Below, one piece after another: positions 5,600-7,281 of a DNA stretch of 7,281 nt. The stretch spans positions 1 to 7,281 of the forward strand of contig DQUB01000137.1 in the NCBI GenBank assembly GCA_015662475.1, read 5' to 3'. Position 1 is the stretch's first letter; the number at the start of each line of letters is the position of its first letter. The position numbers and the translations under genes are program-made. The notes under the pieces were generated by a model that ran no database searches, was not told the origin of the DNA, and worked only from the letters and a program-made list of their open reading frames with translations. This DNA is from Pyrodictium sp. GTDB taxonomy: Archaea > Thermoproteota > Thermoprotei_A > Sulfolobales > Pyrodictiaceae.

Positions 5600-6133
5600 C
5601 TAGTCCCACTTAGCCTCAAGTTTAGCTAAAATGCGATAGCCTTTAGGCGTGGTCTCTAAGAGGGCTAGGTGGGTTGGGTGAAGCGATCTAGGTAGTAGTG
5701 TGTTAGCTCTAGCTAGAAGCTGTTGTGGTGGTAGACTTTCTCCCCGTCTCCTCTTAGCGATTGTTATGTGTGGCTTATAGTGGTTGAAATAGCGGTCTCT
5801 AATGCTATAGCCTAGCCTCTCGATAACTCTAGCAAACTTTTCTCTAGCATTTGCAAGTCTATTGTCTTTCTCGACTATTACGGCAACATGTGTGTTTTTG
5901 CCTGGTGGTAGAAGCGTAACCTCTTTGCAGTAAAGCGTGTCTGGCATTACAACTTTTTCGTGAGCTAGTGCAGATGCTATACGGTGTGCATGTACTCCAC
6001 TATAGTCTCCTATAAAGAGGATTGTTAGGTGTAGTTCGTCGGTTTTAACAGGCTTAAACCCGTACTTTTCAAAGAGTTTTGCTACGATTGTAAGCCTCTC
6101 GTCGGGTACGAGAAGGGCTATGAAGAGGGGCAT
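5600..6133 (-). CDS. thpR: RNA 2',3'-cyclic phosphodiesterase / 2'-5' RNA ligase (ThpR, 2H superfamily)
   Basis: Members of this family hydrolyse 2',3'-cyclic phosphate ends of RNA and can, in vitro, join tRNA halves through a 2'-5' bond; the cellular role in archaea is unsettled. With the start chosen here the protein has 177 residues, normal for ThpR. The N-terminus MPLFIALLVPDE matches the family opening. The two catalytic 2H motifs are both present: HLTI at 35-38 (in DELHLTILFIGD) and HITI at 122-125 (in HYKPHITIAKRR). I prefer ATG 6133 over ATG 6151, which would add six residues, because GGGAG (6142-6146) lies 8 bases upstream and the family normally begins at this Met. With this start the gene follows the phoU-like stop by one base, so the two are surely co-transcribed. 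The stop is TAG. Confidence 0.93.
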   Translation of the reverse strand: MPLFIALLVPDERLTIVAKLFEKYGFKPVKTDELHLTILFIGDYSGVHAHRIASALAHEKVVMPDTLYCKEVTLLPPGKNTHVAVIVEKDNRLANAREKFARVIERLGYSIRDRYFNHYKPHITIAKRRRGESLPPQQLLARANTLLPRSLHPTHLALLETTPKGYRILAKLEAKWD

Positions 6134-6134
6134 T

Positions 6135-7169
6135 TTATGCTCTCCCATCAAGATCTTTTATCGCTACGATATCGAGAGCAGATTCTAGCAAGTCGATTGT
6201 ATAGTCCAATATCCTCTTCATACTCTCAACAACTCTGAGCATTAGCCCTAGCAGTGTTGGTTCAACGCATAGGCTTTCACGGTATAGTCTCGTGATATGC
6301 TCTCTAAGCTTTTCTGCACTAGTTATCTGGCTTTCAACACCCTCTACATCCAACGTTTGTACAACCTTTGTTGCTGCCCAATAACGTTCTATGAGGTTTT
6401 TAAGTTGGTTGAGAAGGCTTTCTCGAATACATGTAGGTGCTAGTGTGTTGGTGGCTTTGTAGTAGTCTAGCAAGCTTCTAGCAATATTGTGTGCATGGTC
6501 TCCAATTCGCTCAAATATCTTTGCAACCATCTTGTAGAGGCTTGCTTCTGCAAGTGAGCCTACACCCACATTTTCTAGCGAAAGTCTACCTCTGAGTACT
6601 AGGGTTAGTTGGCGGGCTATGTACACGTAAAACTTGTCAACTATATCGTCTCGCGCAACAACGTCTAGCAACGTGTTTGAATCGTTTTTCTCAATTGCAC
6701 TGGCAATATCCTCCAACATGTAACCAACAGCTTTAGAGAGCTTGTTGAGGCTTTTTGGCAGTGTTAGAGCAGTGGTATCGACAATCGACTGTAGTGTGAG
6801 TTGGTGGCTACTCTCTTCAACAACCTCGACACCCATAAGCCGTCTACTTACAAACTCTCTAAGTTCTCTAGTAAAGCTTGGTTCTGGTCTGTCAACGACT
6901 ATGTTTAGCGTGTTGACACCAGCCATGTAGTAGGACACTATAAGCCTCACTGTATGCCAGAAATCAGAGCCACTAACTTTGATAGTCACATTGTCCTCTG
7001 TATGGGTGTTCCTTCCGCTCGGCACTATCCTAAGGCTATTGTCAGGTTCAACTATCATGAGAACTTCGCTGCCTTTGCCAAGCCCAACTCTCCTAATCCA
7101 GTCCTTGGGTAGAGAAACAGTGTAGGAACCACCACCTACACTTTGGATCTTCCTTCGATACACACTCAC
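6135..7169 (-). CDS. PhoU-like regulator with N-terminal AbrB/SpoVT DNA-binding domain
   Basis: This is an archaeal phosphate-uptake-regulator type protein, probably cytoplasmic. Residues 5-50 (RRKIQSVGGGSYTVSLPKDW at 5-24, then RRVGLGKGSEVLMIV) form a swapped-hairpin AbrB fold that in relatives binds DNA. Residues about 60-125 are a linker domain. From about 135 to 335 lie two helical PhoU repeats. The first-repeat metal-binding helix is clear as FERIGDHAHNIA (219-230). The corresponding helix of the second repeat is degenerate: VESMKRILDYTIDL (314-327) keeps Arg-Ile-x-Asp but lacks the usual His/Asn. The length of 344 fits archaeal AbrB-PhoU proteins. GTG 7169 is chosen because GGGTG (7177-7181) lies 7 bases upstream. 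No phosphate transporter is nearby, so a role in phosphate control is assumed from the family only; it might instead regulate its own operon or another system. Confidence 0.92.
   Translation of the reverse strand: MSVYRRKIQSVGGGSYTVSLPKDWIRRVGLGKGSEVLMIVEPDNSLRIVPSGRNTHTEDNVTIKVSGSDFWHTVRLIVSYYMAGVNTLNIVVDRPEPSFTRELREFVSRRLMGVEVVEESSHQLTLQSIVDTTALTLPKSLNKLSKAVGYMLEDIASAIEKNDSNTLLDVVARDDIVDKFYVYIARQLTLVLRGRLSLENVGVGSLAEASLYKMVAKIFERIGDHAHNIARSLLDYYKATNTLAPTCIRESLLNQLKNLIERYWAATKVVQTLDVEGVESQITSAEKLREHITRLYRESLCVEPTLLGLMLRVVESMKRILDYTIDLLESALDIVAIKDLDGRA
6142..6146 (-). promoter_or_regulatory. Ribosome binding site that sets the thpR start
   Basis: GGGAG, inside the last codons of the phoU-like gene, ends 8 bases before ATG 6133. 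It lies within the extra codons of the alternative ATG 6151 start, and so argues for the shorter ThpR. Confidence 0.6.
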
Positions 7170-7185
7170 CAGCTAACACCCGCAC

Positions 7186-7202
7186 CTCTATAGACTCTAT
7201 AG
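7186..7202. repeat. Tandem CTCTATAG repeat upstream of the phoU-like gene
   Basis: CTCTATAG occurs at 7186-7193 and again at 7195-7202, a 9-base period; each copy contains the self-complementary CTATAG. The pair sits 17-33 bases upstream of GTG 7169. It could act as TATA-like DNA or as an operator, perhaps for the AbrB domain of the gene itself. It also overlaps the stop codon of the putative upstream gene. Confidence 0.35.
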
Positions 7203-7281
7203 CTCGTATATTGCGTCTACTGTGTATTTAGAGCCACCTCTAAGTCTGTGTAGTCCTGTGGACTTGGATGGCGAAGCTATA
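7197..7281 (-). CDS. Possible 3' end of an upstream gene (last 27 codons)
   Basis: The minus-strand frame is open from the window edge to TAG 7197-7199. It reads IASPSKSTGLHRLRGG, then SKYTVDAIYEL and stop. The other two frames on this strand both hit stops within this stretch, and the ending looks protein-like. If real, the gene lies 27 bases upstream of the phoU-like gene on the same strand and is probably in the same transcription unit. Only a short C-terminus is visible, so no function can be named, and chance is not excluded. Confidence 0.4.
   Translation of the reverse strand, partial: IASPSKSTGLHRLRGGSKYTVDAIYEL

Noticed and set aside
5396..5602. Pyrrolysine or other recoding at the thpR UAG
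   Set aside because: ThpR is complete at normal family length before the UAG, and pyrrolysine use is not expected in this kind of archaeon. Kept only as an open-frame observation.
7254..7266. AGTCC-TGT-GGACT inverted repeat near the right edge
   Set aside because: The 5-base arms do not extend, there is no T-run, and it lies within a possible coding frame, so chance is the simplest explanation.
7268..7281. Plus-strand ATG near the right edge as the start of a new gene
   Set aside because: Only four codons are visible, with no convincing ribosome binding site, and the opposite strand has a longer open frame across it.

Overview
The window reads as chromosomal DNA of a hyperthermophilic archaeon, most likely Thermoproteota (Crenarchaeota) and perhaps Desulfurococcales. 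The clues are A/T-rich TATA-like boxes instead of bacterial -35/-10 promoters, Shine-Dalgarno sites of the GGAGG/GGTG type close to GTG starts, heavy use of AGG/AGA, ATA and CTA codons, very tight gene packing with short overlaps, an AbrB-PhoU fusion regulator of archaeal type, and an archaeal-type ThpR. The order-level guess is inference; no rRNA or other marker gene is present.

Layout. Bases 1-1190 (minus strand) hold a periplasmic-type binding protein of the branched-chain amino acid family (LivK), cut off at its C-terminus by the window edge. A 226-base AT-rich divergent promoter region (1191-1416) separates it from a plus-strand operon livH-livM-livG-livF (1417 or 1444 to 5136). These five genes make a complete HAAT-family ABC importer: a membrane-tethered receptor, two permeases and two ATPases. 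livM and livG each begin inside the preceding gene and livF begins 10 bases after livG. All three have GTG starts and good ribosome binding sites, so translation is probably coupled. The substrate is most likely Leu/Ile/Val, although relatives import amides, urea or other amino acids.

Convergent with livF, and overlapping its last 54 bases, is a 102-codon minus-strand gene (5083-5391) for an unrecognised small protein with a His/Glu-rich possible metal site. Upstream of it, after a 208-base spacer with a C-rich/G-rich tract, come two tightly linked minus-strand genes: thpR (2'-5' RNA ligase / cyclic phosphodiesterase fold, 2H superfamily) and, upstream, an AbrB-PhoU regulator. At the right edge (7197-7281) an open frame on the same strand looks like the last 27 codons of another gene upstream of the phoU-like gene.

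Most of the window is ordinary, well-recognised machinery. The items most worth a second look are the unrecognised small His/Glu protein with its convergent overlap with livF, the 67-codon stop-free frame directly after the thpR UAG codon, the quadruplex-capable tract within it, and candidate operators in the livK/livH and phoU-like upstream regions. I see no CRISPR array, tRNA, rRNA or mobile element.
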